Assembly: GCF_000021725.1 (NCBI RefSeq)
Contig: NC_012115.1
Coordinates: 1,255,408-1,319,407 of the forward strand
DNA: 64,000 bases
Direction: 5' to 3'
Origin: Nautilia profundicola AmH
GTDB lineage: Bacteria > Campylobacterota > Campylobacteria > Campylobacterales > Nautiliaceae
The notes under the pieces are model-generated. The model searched no databases. It was given only the letters and a program-made list of their open reading frames with translations, and was not told the origin of the DNA. Positions 63,136-64,000 of the stretch are shown one piece after another. The first letter of the stretch is position 1, and each line of letters opens with the position of its first letter. The position numbers and the translations under genes were made by a program.

Positions 63136-64000
63136 TCACACTTTAATAAAACCCAACTCCTTTTCACTATCAAATGCACTACCTTTTTCTTTTTTTATTT
63201 CTTCAATAAAATCTTCAGTTTTAAAAACAGGTTTTTTTCTCATTGCTACTTTATATGCCGTATTTTTAATTATTACTTCGATTTGAGCACCGGTAAGCTC
63301 AAAACTACTAAGTTTGTTTATATCAAATCCTTCTTCATACTGAGCAGACTTAGGGAGTTTTAATTTCCACAGTTTTTTTCTTTCTTTGAAAGTCGGTTTT
63401 TCAAAAAGTATTTTATACTCAAATCTTCTTGAAAACGCACTGTCTATTGTTTCAAGCAAATTAGTCGTTGCTATTAAAAGACCGTCAAATTTTTCGAGTT
63501 GTTCAAGAAAAATATTCTGCATTTGGTTATGCATTTTATCTGCACTGCTAAATGCCGCGGTTGTTCTGCTGCTCAAAAACTGGTCAGCTTCGTTCAAAAG
63601 CAAAATAGGCTTGGTTTTCAGTTTTTCACAAATTGAATAATATTCATCAAACAATCTTCTTACGTTTTTCTCACTTTCTCCAACATACATAGAAAGTATT
63701 TTACTTGAGTCTAAACTCAAAAGAGGTTTGTCAAGTTCTTTTGCTATGGAGTGTGCTGTTAATGTTTTTCCCGTACCCGGAGGACCATAAAAAATGATTT
63801 TAGCCTCTATATCACTGCCTTCTTTTATTCCCCATTCTTTAAGGAGCTTAAGAACCCTTTTATCAATCTGTTTTAAAAGTGTATTAATCATCTCTTTTGT
63901 TTTTGAGGGTAAAATAACCTCATCCAATCCTTTTTTAGGTTCGATAAAGTCAAATATCGATTCTCTTACAATATGTTCTATTTTGTGTTTTTTCTTTGGA
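63136..64000 (-). CDS. AAA-family ATPase (partial, open at the right edge)
   Basis: The frame runs from the stop at 63136 to the window end without a stop, so the start lies outside; a TTG at 63927 has the residues PKKG before it in the same frame and is not needed as a start. The visible 288 residues have the AAA core: Walker A FYGPPGTGKT, Walker B ILLLNEADQF, with Asn in place of the usual second Asp, sensor 1 IATTN and the Arg finger region SAFSRRFEYKI. The C-terminal lid helix set follows. This is the SpoVK/FtsH-like group of AAA proteins, without a visible protease domain. Substrate unknown. Confidence 0.82.
   Translation of the reverse strand, partial: PKKKHKIEHIVRESIFDFIEPKKGLDEVILPSKTKEMINTLLKQIDKRVLKLLKEWGIKEGSDIEAKIIFYGPPGTGKTLTAHSIAKELDKPLLSLDSSKILSMYVGESEKNVRRLFDEYYSICEKLKTKPILLLNEADQFLSSRTTAAFSSADKMHNQMQNIFLEQLEKFDGLLIATTNLLETIDSAFSRRFEYKILFEKPTFKERKKLWKLKLPKSAQYEEGFDINKLSSFELTGAQIEVIIKNTAYKVAMRKKPVFKTEDFIEEIKKEKGSAFDSEKELGFIKV

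Noticed and set aside
63925-63927. TTG at 63927 as the start of the AAA ATPase
   Set aside because: The frame stays open to the window edge and the residues before it look coding, so the gene is more likely cut off by the window.

Overview
This is an AT-rich bacterial window with about 57 protein genes, one tRNA and very short intergenic spaces. Gene order points to Campylobacterota: ftsK next to flgL, rpsF-ssb-rpsR, glmM-lspA, rpsT-prfA, rplU-rpmA-obgE-proB, nuoN-pflA, an FlgS-like kinase and an MqnP-type prenyltransferase. The MSHA-type pilus locus and the stripped-down complex I operon suggest a deep-branching, vent-type member, probably Nautiliales (Nautilia/Caminibacter-like). The phylum is well supported; the order is an inference.

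Layout. 0-9.7 kb: partial ftsK, flgL, xseA-alr, the rpsF-ssb-rpsR operon, an acyl-CoA synthetase and flgS. 9.7-29.2 kb: a large MSHA-type pilus locus on the minus strand. It holds two pilins, a 31-residue membrane protein, platform MshG, ATPase MshE, MshN/M/L/K/J/I-like proteins, four minor pseudopilins coupled to prfB, and, beyond the inserted plus-strand panC, a 1668-residue MshQ-like LamG adhesin with a small membrane protein. 29.2-37.4 kb: rimO-tilS, a HAD protein, a CsgG-LamG lipoprotein, tRNA-Val, lspA-glmM, rpsT and prfA. 37.4-45 kb: a 6.8-kb block (Nudix, chemoreceptor, bcp, smpB, proB, obgE, rpmA, rplU, ridA) bounded by inverted copies of a roughly 300-bp repeat. 45-53.5 kb: patatin, rpsI-rplM, two uncharacterised proteins, mqnP, miaA, a class II DAHP synthase and pflA. 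53.5-63 kb: an 11-cistron-type complex I operon written as ten genes, nuoA-B-CD-H-I-J-K-L-M-N, with no nuoE, nuoF or nuoG. 63.1-64 kb: a AAA ATPase open at the right edge.

The most notable signals are these. (1) The NuoCD fusion has hydrogenase-like signatures, lacks the expected quinone-site His and Tyr, and sits in an operon without the NADH module. (2) The pilus locus encodes six pilin-like proteins that all have Ala or Ser instead of Gly at the predicted cleavage site, and an MshE with a tandem c-di-GMP-type N-terminal motif. (3) Simple intergenic repeat families have invaded the ends of several genes, including the whole leader of one pseudopilin. (4) A pair of inverted repeats brackets a block of housekeeping genes. 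(5) Short GTGYCWGRCAC palindromes are scattered between genes.
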